A DNA stretch of 64,000 nt, taken from Nocardiopsis flavescens (GTDB taxonomy: Bacteria; Actinomycetota; Actinomycetes; Streptosporangiales; Streptosporangiaceae). Below the pieces are notes generated by a model. That model made no database searches and was not told the DNA's origin. It saw nothing but the letters and a program-made list of their open reading frames with translations. How positions within the stretch are numbered: the stretch's first letter is position 1; each line of letters begins with the position of its first letter. The DNA is taken from assembly GCF_900141985.1 (NCBI RefSeq), contig NZ_FQZK01000027.1, forward strand, positions 1 to 64,000, written 5' to 3'. Of the stretch, positions 57,411-64,000 are shown piece after piece. A program made the position numbers and the translations under genes.

Positions 57411-58035
57411 CCGCTGGGGGTTGTCCACCCGCTTGGAGCGCTCAGCCGTAGCGGGAGGGTGTCGCTTCCAGGCCAGGTAGCGCGGGGTAGGGCCGCGCGT
57501 ATCCACTCGGCCCGACCGTAGGGGGTGTCGGGGCGCGCTCCCGCAACCCCCGCCCCAGGGGGTGAGGCGGACTTGGAGGTTTCCAGGAGGGTCACCCGTT
57601 GGGAAGGGTGGTCTGTGGTCGCGCCCGACCAGAACCTTTGGTCTCCAAAACGGTCACCGCTTGGAAAGGCACAGACCGGCGGAGCCGGATCCGCCCCCAC
57701 GATGTGAGGGGCGGCAGACGGCCGGGCGGGTGCGTGGGGTGCACGTGCGGGGTGGTGGGGGTGTGCTGTCCGGGGGCGGGTCCGGGCGAGGCCTGCCCCG
57801 CCCGACCATGCGGGAACGGAGGAATGGTCCGACCGGAAGCGCGCGGTTGCTCTCGACCTCGCTTGGAACACCAGCCCCAGACGTAGTAACCCGCACCCAA
57901 GCGCCCTCCCGCACCACGACGCACCGAGGTCGCGAGCAAGCAGGCACGCGCCGCCCTCACCCCCGCGCGGCCGGGCGAGCAGGTACCCGCGGCCCTCACC
58001 CCCTGCGGCCCGGGTGGGAGCGACACCCTCCCGCT
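57411..58035 (+). repeat. Repeat mosaic B: second unit U and conserved core
   Basis: Second unit U at 57411-57500, then the core, aligning with 1181-1640 of mosaic A. Copy B has ~62 extra bases: a GTTTCCAGGAGGGTCACCCG block (~57578) is followed by a second, GTCTCCAAAACGGTCACCGC (~57640), where A has one. After that the copies run without net gap for ~250 bases. Inverted unit U fragments follow at ~57975-58030. Confidence 0.8.
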
Positions 58036-58072
58036 GGGGCTGAGCGCACAGGTCGGGGGAAAAACCACCATG

Positions 58073-58236
58073 GCGCAGGTCGCGGTCCGCTGACCGGCTG
58101 GGGCCGGGCTCCCCGGCCAGGTGAAAAACCACTACGGCACAGGTCCCGGTCCGCCGACCGACTATGGCCGGGCGCCCCGATCGGGCGGAAACCCCTTACG
58201 GCCCCGCCCCCGGACGCTCCATCGGGACGGTCCGCC
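58073..58236 (+). repeat. Tandem 54-62 base repeats ending mosaic B
   Basis: Units begin at 58073, 58127 and 58189 (AACCACCATGGCGCAGG, AACCACTACGGCACAGG, AACCCCTTACGGCC), the same family as the array at 2291-2530. The array ends at the 3' end of the small membrane protein gene, mirroring its position before the Imm32-like gene in mosaic A. Confidence 0.7.
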
Positions 58237-58389
58237 TCATGCTTTTCCGGCCACGACGCCGTACACCAGCAGCAACAGGAACCCGACGCTGGCCAGTACG
58301 AGGAGACACCCGCACCCGATCGCCGCCTTCGCGGCGGTCGGGATGCGAAACGAAGGGCGGCCTGGAGGCGGGGGAGGTCCGTAGGGCAT
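58237..58389 (-). CDS. Small proline-rich single-pass membrane protein
   Basis: A 50-residue peptide from ATG 58389: a Pro-rich head (PYGPPPPPGRPS), a short basic patch, then one membrane helix (AAIGCGCLLVLASVGFLLLLVYGVV) with a Cys-Gly-Cys at its start, and a short tail AGKA. GTG 58419 would add ten residues. Such tiny proteins are common in actinomycetes and are usually unannotated. It lies 61 bases beyond the MazG-like stop in the same direction. No family or function is known to me. Confidence 0.6.
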   Translation of the reverse strand: MPYGPPPPPGRPSFRIPTAAKAAIGCGCLLVLASVGFLLLLVYGVVAGKA

Positions 58390-58450
58390 GCCCCCAGGGT
58401 AGACACCGCGCCCGTCCACCGGCGGGCGCGGGCGGGTCAGAGCCGGGTCT

Positions 58451-58771
58451 TCAGACCCAGGTCCGGGTCTCGTTCACCGCTTCCTTCTCCCGTAGTGCCC
58501 GGCTCAGGTCGATGCCCTCCCGGTTGGCGATCGACGCGAGGTAGATCAGCACGTCGGCCAGTTCCTGGCCGAGATCGCCTACGGTGCTGGTCGGGTCGAG
58601 GCCGAGTGAGGCGCGCTCGCGCACGGCCTTGCACACCTCGCCGGTCTCCTCCGCCAGCTTCAGCGCCTGCTCGACCAACGTGCAGTCGGAGAAGCCGCGC
58701 TCCACCTCCATCTCCGCCACGTAGGCCTGGATCCGATCCAGGGTGAGCGGGCGGTCGGGCAGCGGTTCCAT
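58451..58771 (-). CDS. MazG-like nucleotide pyrophosphohydrolase
   Basis: A 106-residue all-alpha NTP pyrophosphohydrolase: ALKLAEETGEVCKAVRER (ExxE pair) and LGQELADVLIYLASIANREGIDL (ExxD pair), the two halves of the Mg-binding site. Single-domain MazG-like enzymes remove non-canonical nucleotides, and some act in phage defence. ATG 58771 with GAAGGG upstream. It faces away from a CRISPR array across a strong dyad. Confidence 0.88.
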   Translation of the reverse strand: MEPLPDRPLTLDRIQAYVAEMEVERGFSDCTLVEQALKLAEETGEVCKAVRERASLGLDPTSTVGDLGQELADVLIYLASIANREGIDLSRALREKEAVNETRTWV

Positions 58772-58854
58772 TCGGGACCCTTCTCGGTCGGGGGCACGGA
58801 CGCTACCAGCGGGGACGAGGGGAGCGGTGGGGGATCGGGCCTCCCGCAGCCGAG

Positions 58855-58877
58855 GTGTGACCCGACCCGGGTCACAC
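58855..58877. promoter_or_regulatory. Strong dyad between MazG-like gene and CRISPR leader
   Basis: GTGTGACCC, five bases, GGGTCACAC: perfect nine-base arms, 84 bases upstream of the MazG-like start and 122 bases before the first CRISPR repeat. Candidate operator for one or both. Confidence 0.6.
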
Positions 58878-58998
58878 TTCGCGAACCTCTTGAGCCCGCG
58901 ATGCACCTCGTGCCACAGTTACCCGAGGCTTGGGCCCGCCATTCACCGCCTCTATATAAAGCGGAGATAACGGCTTACGTTTTCCCTGGTCGCGAACT
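58878..58998 (+). promoter_or_regulatory. Putative CRISPR leader
   Basis: The ~120 bases before the first repeat become AT-rich (CTATATAAAGCGGAGATAAC, then GCTTACGTTTTCCC), as leaders do. The intact repeats are on this side and the degenerate one at the far end, supporting transcription from left to right. Confidence 0.6.
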
Positions 58999-59209
58999 GT
59001 GAGCCCCGCGCACGCGGGGATGGACCGAGGAACAGCAGCAGGATGCCGTCAATGGCCAGGTGAGCCCCGCGCACGCGGGGATGGACCGCCCGCCTGAAAA
59101 CCGCCGAGGCCCGCGCCCACGTGAGCCCCGCGCACGCGGGGATGGACCGACCTCCGGGCGGCGCAGGACATCGCCGCGGCGTGAGCCCCGCGCACGCGGG
59201 GATGACTCG
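58999..59209 (+). CRISPR. Short type I-E CRISPR array, four repeats, three spacers
   Basis: Repeats of 29 bases at 58999-59027, 59060-59088, 59121-59149 and 59181-59209, starting GTGAGCCCCGCGCACGCGGG and normally ending GATGGACCG. The inner palindrome CCCCGCGCACGCGGGG is typical of actinobacterial I-E arrays. The last repeat ends GATGACTCG, the usual decay of the leader-distal repeat. Spacers are 32, 32 and 31 bases. No cas gene lies in the window, so the array must use Cas proteins encoded elsewhere or be inactive. Confidence 0.95.
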
Positions 59210-59220
59210 AAGCCACGATG

Positions 59221-59243
59221 TTCACCGCGGTAAACGCGGTGAA
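59221..59243. other. Hairpin just after the CRISPR array
   Basis: TTCACCGCG, five bases, CGCGGTGAA: perfect nine-base arms starting 12 bases beyond the last repeat. It may end the pre-crRNA or act as an operator for the downstream genes. Confidence 0.5.
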
Positions 59244-59249
59244 CACCAT

Positions 59250-59336
59250 GTGCGGAAACCGCGCACGTTCAGCAACCGTGTGTGCCACTCTCGTACCTGC
59301 CAGGCCTGCGGTGGAACGGGAAAGGTACAGAAGTGA
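59250..59336 (+). CDS. Possible short ORF with zinc-knuckle-like motif, coupled to the methyltransferase
   Basis: A 28-residue peptide from GTG 59250 ending CHSRTCQACGGTGKVQK; the C-x2-C-x-G-x-G cluster resembles a DnaJ-type half zinc finger. Its TGA overlaps the methyltransferase GTG (GTGA), typical of coupled genes. The start is uncertain: there is no good ribosome site and the frame stays open back into the CRISPR array, so the original 5' end could have been lost. Confidence 0.4.
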   Translation: MRKPRTFSNRVCHSRTCQACGGTGKVQK

Positions 59337-60433
59337 CGGACCTCGACCGGATGCACGCCGAACTCGCCCGGCGTCTCGACACCACCGACGCGATCCGGGC
59401 CGCGTTCGCCGACCATCCCCGGCACCGCTTCATCCCCGACCTCGTGTGGCCCGATATCCAGGGCCTGCCGCTCATCCGCTCCGCGGCCCCCGCCCGCTGG
59501 GCGTCCTACATCTACGGGGACGACGCGGTGGTCACCCAGGCCAACGACGGGCGCGGCGGACCGGTCAACGAGCCCTCCTCGTCCTCCTCTGCCCCCCAGC
59601 TGATGGCCGACATGATCGCCGCGGCCCGGGTCGGACCGGGAACGCGCGTGCTGGAGATCGGCACGGGCACCGGGTGGAACGCGGCGATCCTCTCCTCCCT
59701 GGCCGGTCCCACCGGCGCGGTGACCTCGCTGGAGATCGACCCCGGTATCGCCGAGCACGCGCGCACCCGGTTGAAGGACACTCCGGTGGAACTCGTGCAC
59801 GGCACCGTGCCGCCCGAGGGGTCCGCCTTCGACGCGGCCATCGCCACCTGCGCCGCGAGCCGCATCCCCCGGGAGTGGATCGAGCGGGTGGAGCCGGAGG
59901 GGCGGATCGTGCTGCCGTGGGGCCCCTATCCCGGGTCGCACTCCACCCCGGTGGTGGCGCTGAGCCGAGTGGGTGCCGAGAAGGTCACCGGTCGGTTCGT
60001 GTGCGAGGCGTACTTCATGCGCGACCGCACCCAACGGGTTCCCAAGGGGGAGTTCCCGGGGATGGGTCGAGACGCGGAATCGACCCGCGTCGTTCCGTTC
60101 ACCCCCGCCGACCTGATCGAGGACGACCGGCTCACCCGGGTGATGCTCATGCTCCCCGGGGTGCGCATCGGCGTCGGGATGCGCCCCTTCAGCGGAGATC
60201 TCGGGTTCATCGTGCACATGGGCGCACCGGACGCCTCGTGGGCCTACCTGTGGCCCGACGGCTCGGTCCACCAGGGCGGGGCCACGCCTCTGGCGGACCT
60301 GCTGCGCCGGGCCCACGACCTGCTGGCGGACCACGGGTGGCCGCCGCTGCGGGACTTCTCCCTCCAAGCCGGTGTCGCCGACGCGACCTACCGGGTGAGC
60401 ACGGGGTTCGGCGCCTGGGAACACCGCGTGTAG
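59333..60433 (+). CDS. PCMT-like SAM-dependent methyltransferase
   Basis: A 366-residue class I methyltransferase. HPRHRFIPDLVW at the N-terminus and VGPGTRVLEIGTGTGWNAAILSSL (motif I) with VTSLEIDPGIAEHARTRL are the layout of protein-L-isoaspartate O-methyltransferase; the C-terminal ~150 residues are extra and resemble the methyltransferases of actinobacterial peptide-modification (ATP-grasp/FxLD type) loci. No precursor peptide or other maturase is adjacent. GTG 59333 overlaps the short ORF upstream; GGGAAAGG precedes it. Confidence 0.85.
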   Translation: MTDLDRMHAELARRLDTTDAIRAAFADHPRHRFIPDLVWPDIQGLPLIRSAAPARWASYIYGDDAVVTQANDGRGGPVNEPSSSSSAPQLMADMIAAARVGPGTRVLEIGTGTGWNAAILSSLAGPTGAVTSLEIDPGIAEHARTRLKDTPVELVHGTVPPEGSAFDAAIATCAASRIPREWIERVEPEGRIVLPWGPYPGSHSTPVVALSRVGAEKVTGRFVCEAYFMRDRTQRVPKGEFPGMGRDAESTRVVPFTPADLIEDDRLTRVMLMLPGVRIGVGMRPFSGDLGFIVHMGAPDASWAYLWPDGSVHQGGATPLADLLRRAHDLLADHGWPPLRDFSLQAGVADATYRVSTGFGAWEHRV

Positions 60434-60485
60434 CGGCTCCCGCGCGGGCCCTGCCGCCCACCGCCGCACTCACTCACTCACCCAC

Positions 60486-60830
60486 TCACCTCAACAGCGA
60501 CAACCGCTTCGTGAACCTGGTGACGACGTTGCGCGGCCCCAGCAGCGCCACGCGCACGTGGGCGATCTCCTCGGTCGGCGTCCGGGCCAGGGCCGCCTCG
60601 TACTCCTCCTCATAGGTCCTGGACATGCGGGCGACCTCGTTGAAGCCCACCACGACCACGTCCGGCCGGTCCGCCGCCCGCCGGGGACACGCCGCCGGTG
60701 CCTGGTCCCACCGGGGCTGACGCCTGGCACCCGCCCCGCTGCGTCCCGCCGTTCACGCCCCAGGTTCCCCAGCACCTCGTGGACCCGCTCCAGGGCCGGA
60801 CCGTCCGAGGGAAGCGGGCGGCACACCGCC
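60486..60830 (-). pseudogene. Probable degraded gene fragment
   Basis: The minus strand encodes MSRTYEEEYEAALARTPTEEIAHVRVALLGPRNVVTRFTKRLSLLR from an ATG at 60626 to a stop at 60486; the residues just upstream (PDVVVVGFNEVAR) are also protein-like. Further upstream the sense continues in another frame (ALERVHEVLGNLGRERRDA), suggesting a frameshifted remnant. Family not recognised. A CACT tetranucleotide run lies just beyond the stop. Confidence 0.35.
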
Positions 60831-60977
60831 CCCGGGTGCGTCCCCTCCAGCAGAAGAGCGATTTCGCGATGCGCTCCCCTCTGCCGAGAACCCGCGGAGT
60901 GGCCGTGCTTTCCACCGCCCCGTGGCCGGATTCGGCAACAAGACCGGCTCCTGGGACCGCAGCGCTACGGTTCCGCT

Positions 60978-62954
60978 ATGAACCCCGGCCCCCCTCCCTC
61001 CGGCCTTCCGTCGCCCTCGACCGCAGGTGTGCCGACACTGCGTGGGCGTGTCGGGAAACTGCGGTCCCTGATCCGGGCACAACCAGTCCGGAGCGCTGTC
61101 GTACTGGGGGCCCTGCTCCTGATCGCGGTGGCCGGTGCGCCGCTTGCGGCCCTGGTCTGGGAGCTGTTCTGGTCGCTGCCCCATGCCGGGCGCGTCGCGC
61201 TGTGCGGGATCGGTGTTGTCGCGCTCGCGGTGGCCACCGCTCACCGAGCGGATCTCCCGTGGCACCGTTGGCGCCGCCGAGCCGCTCAGGCCCGTCTGGG
61301 GTCGTTGATCGCGATCGCCTGGGTGGTGGTGATCGCGCTGGTGGTGGTTTTGGTCGTCGGCGCATGGTGGGTCATGGGCGCCCCCGCCCTCGACTTCCCC
61401 GATACCGTTCCGCCGCGGGCCTTGGACGCGCTCGCCACCCGCGCCTTCGCGATCGTGGCCGGCCTCGGTGCGGCCGCTCTGCTGGTGATCCACTACCGGC
61501 GCCAGCGCACCACTGAGGCCGACGCCGAACGGGCCGAACGGGCTGCCGAGCGCGAAATCGCCAAGTTGTTCACCGACAGCTTCGACAGTGCCAGCGACAA
61601 GCTCGGCAATGAGCACGCCGCCGTGCGCCTGGCGGGGATCCACGCCTTGGCCCGACTGGCCGACGAGGCTCCCGAGGGCCGGGAGGACCTGGTGCAGATG
61701 GTCATCGACGTGCTGTGCGCCTATCTGCGCATGCCCTACACCCCTTCCTCCGCCCCGCTGCCCGCGGACGCCACCGACAAGCAGGCCATCGGACACCACG
61801 AGCGCGGACTGGAGTTCGCCTCCTTGCGTGAGGTGCGCCATACCATCATCCGCATCATCGGGAACCACCTGCGTGAACCCACCCGCTGGCGGAGTAAAGA
61901 CTACGACTTCACCGGCACGGTCTTCGACGGCGGCAATCTCACCGGCGCGGTGTTCTCCGGAGGTGAGGTGATCTTCCGCGGTGCCAGGTTCACCCGGGGG
62001 GAGGTGTCCTTTCGCGGGGCCGTGTTCTGCGGAGGAGAGGTCGACTTCGCCGAGACGGAGTTCTCCGGTGGGGAGGTGACGTTCCGAGAAGCGGAGTTCT
62101 CCGGTGGGGAGGTGGCCTTCTCGCGGGCCGTGTTCTCCGGCGGGCGGACGGACTTCCGCTGGGCCAGGTTCTCCGACGGCACGGCGGGTTTCGCCCGGGC
62201 TGTGTTCTCCGGTGGGGAGGTGACGTTCCGAGAAGCGGAGTTCTCCGGTGGGGAGGTGGCTTTCTCGCGGGCCGTGTTCTCCGGTGGGGCGGTGGATTTC
62301 GGGGAAGCGGAGTTCTCCGGTGGGGAGGTGACGTTCCGCAGAGCCGAGTTCTCCGGTGGGACGGCGAACTTCCGCGAGGCCGTGTTCTCCGGTGGGGCGG
62401 TGGATTTCGGGGAAGCGGAGTTCTCCGGTGGGGAGGTGACGTTCCGCAGAGCCGAGTTCTCCAGCGGAGAGGTGGGCTTCCGCTGGGCCAGGTTCATCGG
62501 TGGGGAGGCGAATTTCCGTGGGGCCAGGTTCCCCGGAGGGGACATGACCTTCGCCGGCGCTGTGTTCTCCGGGGGGACGGTGAATTTCCGCTGGGCCAGG
62601 TTCACCGGGGGCACGATGACCTTTGCCAGGGCCAGGTTCCCCGGGGGGACGGTGAATTTCCGTGAGGCCGAGTTCTCCAGCGGGCGGGCGGACTTCGCCG
62701 AGGCCGTGTTCACCGGGGGCACGATGACCTTCCGCAGGGCCAGGTTCGCCGGCAGGGAGATGACCTTTCGCGGGGCCAGGTTCTCCGGTGGGGAGGTGGA
62801 CTTCCGCGGGGCCGTGTTCTCCGGCGGGGAGTTGGACTTCGGCGATGCCTCGGGGACCTGCCCCGTCAGCCTTTTGGAATCGATCGGACACGGAGAACCT
62901 GAGGTGGTGACGCTGCCCGGGCCGTGGCGGTCGATCACCGGCGGGGCTGACTGA
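60978..62954 (+). CDS. Membrane protein with 25 tandem 12-residue (pentapeptide-like) repeats
   Basis: A 658-residue protein. Four membrane helices lie within residues ~38-175 (AVVLGALLLIAVAGAPLAAL, LCGIGVVALAVATA, IAIAWVVVIALVVVLVVGAWW, AFAIVAGLGAAALLVIHY). A helical linker follows (AERAAEREIAKLFTDSFDSASDKLGNEHAAVRLAGIHALARLADEA ... VDVLCAYLRMPY), known from actinobacterial pentapeptide-repeat membrane proteins. Residues ~324-623 are 25 copies of A-x-F-S-G-G-x-x-x-F-x-x. The period is 12, not 5, so the usual pentapeptide label may be misleading. A short tail ends the protein. ATG 60978 has no strong ribosome site. Function unknown; membrane-tethered solenoids are sometimes defence or regulatory proteins. 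Confidence 0.85.
   Translation: MNPGPPPSGLPSPSTAGVPTLRGRVGKLRSLIRAQPVRSAVVLGALLLIAVAGAPLAALVWELFWSLPHAGRVALCGIGVVALAVATAHRADLPWHRWRRRAAQARLGSLIAIAWVVVIALVVVLVVGAWWVMGAPALDFPDTVPPRALDALATRAFAIVAGLGAAALLVIHYRRQRTTEADAERAERAAEREIAKLFTDSFDSASDKLGNEHAAVRLAGIHALARLADEAPEGREDLVQMVIDVLCAYLRMPYTPSSAPLPADATDKQAIGHHERGLEFASLREVRHTIIRIIGNHLREPTRWRSKDYDFTGTVFDGGNLTGAVFSGGEVIFRGARFTRGEVSFRGAVFCGGEVDFAETEFSGGEVTFREAEFSGGEVAFSRAVFSGGRTDFRWARFSDGTAGFARAVFSGGEVTFREAEFSGGEVAFSRAVFSGGAVDFGEAEFSGGEVTFRRAEFSGGTANFREAVFSGGAVDFGEAEFSGGEVTFRRAEFSSGEVGFRWARFIGGEANFRGARFPGGDMTFAGAVFSGGTVNFRWARFTGGTMTFARARFPGGTVNFREAEFSSGRADFAEAVFTGGTMTFRRARFAGREMTFRGARFSGGEVDFRGAVFSGGELDFGDASGTCPVSLLESIGHGEPEVVTLPGPWRSITGGAD
61947..62846 (+). 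repeat. 36 base coding tandem repeat, 25 units
   Basis: DNA repeat encoding the dodecapeptides. Higher-order duplications are visible: a ~80 base block starting GTGTTCTCCGGTGGGGCGGT occurs at ~62274 and ~62382, 108 bases (three units) apart, and the block at ~62055 recurs ~144 bases on. Near identity at synonymous sites points to recent expansion or gene conversion. Confidence 0.85.
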
Positions 62955-63843
62955 GAAGACGGCCCGGGTGCGGCATCCGATTCGGTCGGCCGTCGAAGAG
63001 GATTTCTTGCACGCCGTACGTGACACCTGAAGTCCCGTGGATCCGGCACAGGTCAGAAGGAGATCGATCACTTGACCGCCGCCCCGGCGCACGTTACCGC
63101 CGGGGCCCTGAACCGTTCGTGGCTCCGGGCCCCGGAACGGGAGCATCGCCTCCGGTGCCCCGGCCGCCCCCGCGTACTGTCCGGTCCGATGCTCCGCTGA
63201 GCGGTTCGGGACCTGGGTCACCGGCCGCGGCGTTGTTCCGCGCGGGTCGGCCCGGTGCGTCCATGATGGGGGTGTTCGGTCGGCGGCCCGCACGAGGGGA
63301 CGGCGCGGCCGGTCGGACCCGCACCACCTCAGGTCGGGTGCGCGCGTCGGGGCCCCGCGCCGGGGAAGGTGCGGGGCCCCGATCCGTGTGCGCTCCCGGC
63401 GCCGCCGTGGACGGTGCACGGCGCCCCCTTGGCGCGGCCTGCCCGGGTTGGGGACCTTGGTCCCTTGAGTCCTCAAGTCCCGGACGTGACGGCGGAACCG
63501 GGTCACGATGTGTGCACGGCCCGTACCCGCCGCTCTGTCGCTGCGGCGGGGGGCCGTGCGGGCGTCGCCGCGCTCCCACTCCCCTGGTCGCGGTGGCCCC
63601 TGTGAGGACGCGGGGTCTCGATTCTCCCCTCCCCTGCGGCACCGCGTCCGTGCACGGGCCCGTGCCCCGGCCCACCCGCCCACCTCCCCGGGCAGGGTGA
63701 CACGCCGGCGCACGGGCCCTCGCCCGTCGCCCCCGCGCGGCCGGAGCATCCGCCTCCCGGGCGGGCCGGAGCCCACGGGGGAGCCGCCGGGCGCACCGTT
63801 CCGGCGGCGGTCCGGACCTCGCGGGCCGCCGTCCCCTCGGGGG
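62955..63843. other. Intergenic region without a supportable gene
   Basis: About 890 bases. The first ~120 are less GC-rich. Open frames on both strands (e.g. 63020-63700 plus, 63094-63675 minus) are Pro/Arg/Gly rich and lack ribosome sites. I see no RNA gene, strong hairpin or repeat shared with the mosaics. Confidence 0.4.
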
Positions 63844-63999
63844 TCATCGGATGACGCGGGCGATCCCGTCGGCCAGGTCCTGCAACGCGCGCACCTCGTC
63901 CAGGTCGGGGTCCAGCGCGGCCGACACCGCCACCGACCGGTGCAGTCCCTCGGCGATCTCCACCAGGACCCGCCGGGAGGGCAGCCTGTTCCGCGCCAC
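63844..63999 (-). CDS. 3' end of an unknown gene (continues beyond window)
   Basis: The last 51 codons of a minus-strand frame ending in TGA: VLVEIAEGLHRSVAVSAALDPDLDEVRALQDLADGIARVIR. Amphipathic, acidic and with strong GC third-position bias, it looks genuinely coding. Too little is present for assignment. Confidence 0.55.
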   Translation of the reverse strand: MARNRLPSRRVLVEIAEGLHRSVAVSAALDPDLDEVRALQDLADGIARVIR

Positions 64000-64000
64000 G

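Noticed and set aside
58999..59336. 71-codon ORF starting inside the CRISPR repeats
   Set aside because: The part within the array is repeat-encoded. Only the last ~28 codons, coupled with the methyltransferase, are retained as a possible gene.
63020..63700. 226-codon plus-strand frame near the right end
   Set aside because: Pro/Arg/Gly-rich, no ribosome site, no recognisable motif; antisense frames are equally open.
60753..63776. 1007-codon minus-strand frame opposite the solenoid protein
   Set aside because: A mirror of the 36 base coding repeat. Its apparent repeats are the complement of a better frame with helices and a start codon.
1..64000. tRNA, rRNA, riboswitch, plasmid or phage origin
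   Set aside because: No cloverleaf, rRNA block, known riboswitch core, integrase, att pair or iteron cluster was seen on reading; a covariance-model scan would be decisive.

Overview
The window reads as chromosomal sequence from a very GC-rich actinomycete, probably a filamentous one of the Nocardiopsis/Streptosporangiales kind. Third codon positions are almost all G or C, GTG starts are frequent, 1-4 base stop/start overlaps abound, and the gene content is soil-actinomycete-like: many small regulators, sugar and osmolyte-type importers, secreted and membrane proteins, and a type I-E CRISPR array. The genus is an inference; no rRNA or tRNA gene was found.

Layout. 1-2500: 3' end of a polymorphic toxin (HINT plus Doc/Fic-like domain), its AT-richer putative immunity gene, an IS630 transposase remnant and a mosaic of non-coding repeats. 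2.6-6.6 kb: Imm32-like gene, MFS exporter with divergent TetR, metallo-beta-lactamase-fold hydrolase, DUF2975 membrane protein. 6.7-12.9 kb: an OpuC-type quaternary-amine ABC importer, an IclR regulator and a divergent histidine-ammonia-lyase relative that lacks the MIO-forming Ala-Ser-Gly. 13-25.8 kb: SDR, ABC exporter, FUSC-like protein, TipA-like MerR regulator, secreted protein, MFS, acyl-CoA dehydrogenase, aroQ. 25.9-32.8 kb: phosphatase, then a TRAP transporter/RraA/nitrilase/HpaI-aldolase operon opposite its GntR regulator. 33-37.4 kb: AraC/TauE, CPBP protease/TetR, saccharopine-dehydrogenase-like oxidoreductase. 37.7-48.8 kb: an eleven-gene minus-strand locus for import and non-phosphorylative (De Ley-Doudoroff) catabolism of galactose/galactonate. 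49-57 kb: TspO, hydrolase, TIGR01777 epimerase, YceI/ECF sigma/anti-sigma operon, a small XRE regulator, GMC oxidoreductase, LysE exporter, AhpD-like protein. 57.1-58.2 kb: a second copy of the repeat mosaic. 58.2-64 kb: small membrane protein, MazG-like pyrophosphohydrolase, a short orphan I-E CRISPR array, PCMT-like methyltransferase, a membrane protein with 25 tandem 12-residue repeats, and the 3' end of an unknown gene.

How parts work together. Most catabolic blocks are regulator-plus-transporter-plus-enzyme units, several with a visible dyad in the control region. The most interesting points are the MIO-less lyase with a betaine-type importer (a candidate ergothioneine-like betaine uptake and cleavage locus), a three-half-site operator shared by the DUF2975 gene and an XRE gene 48 kb away, the two repeat mosaics bracketing about 55 kb in direct orientation, and the dodecapeptide-solenoid membrane protein near the CRISPR array.
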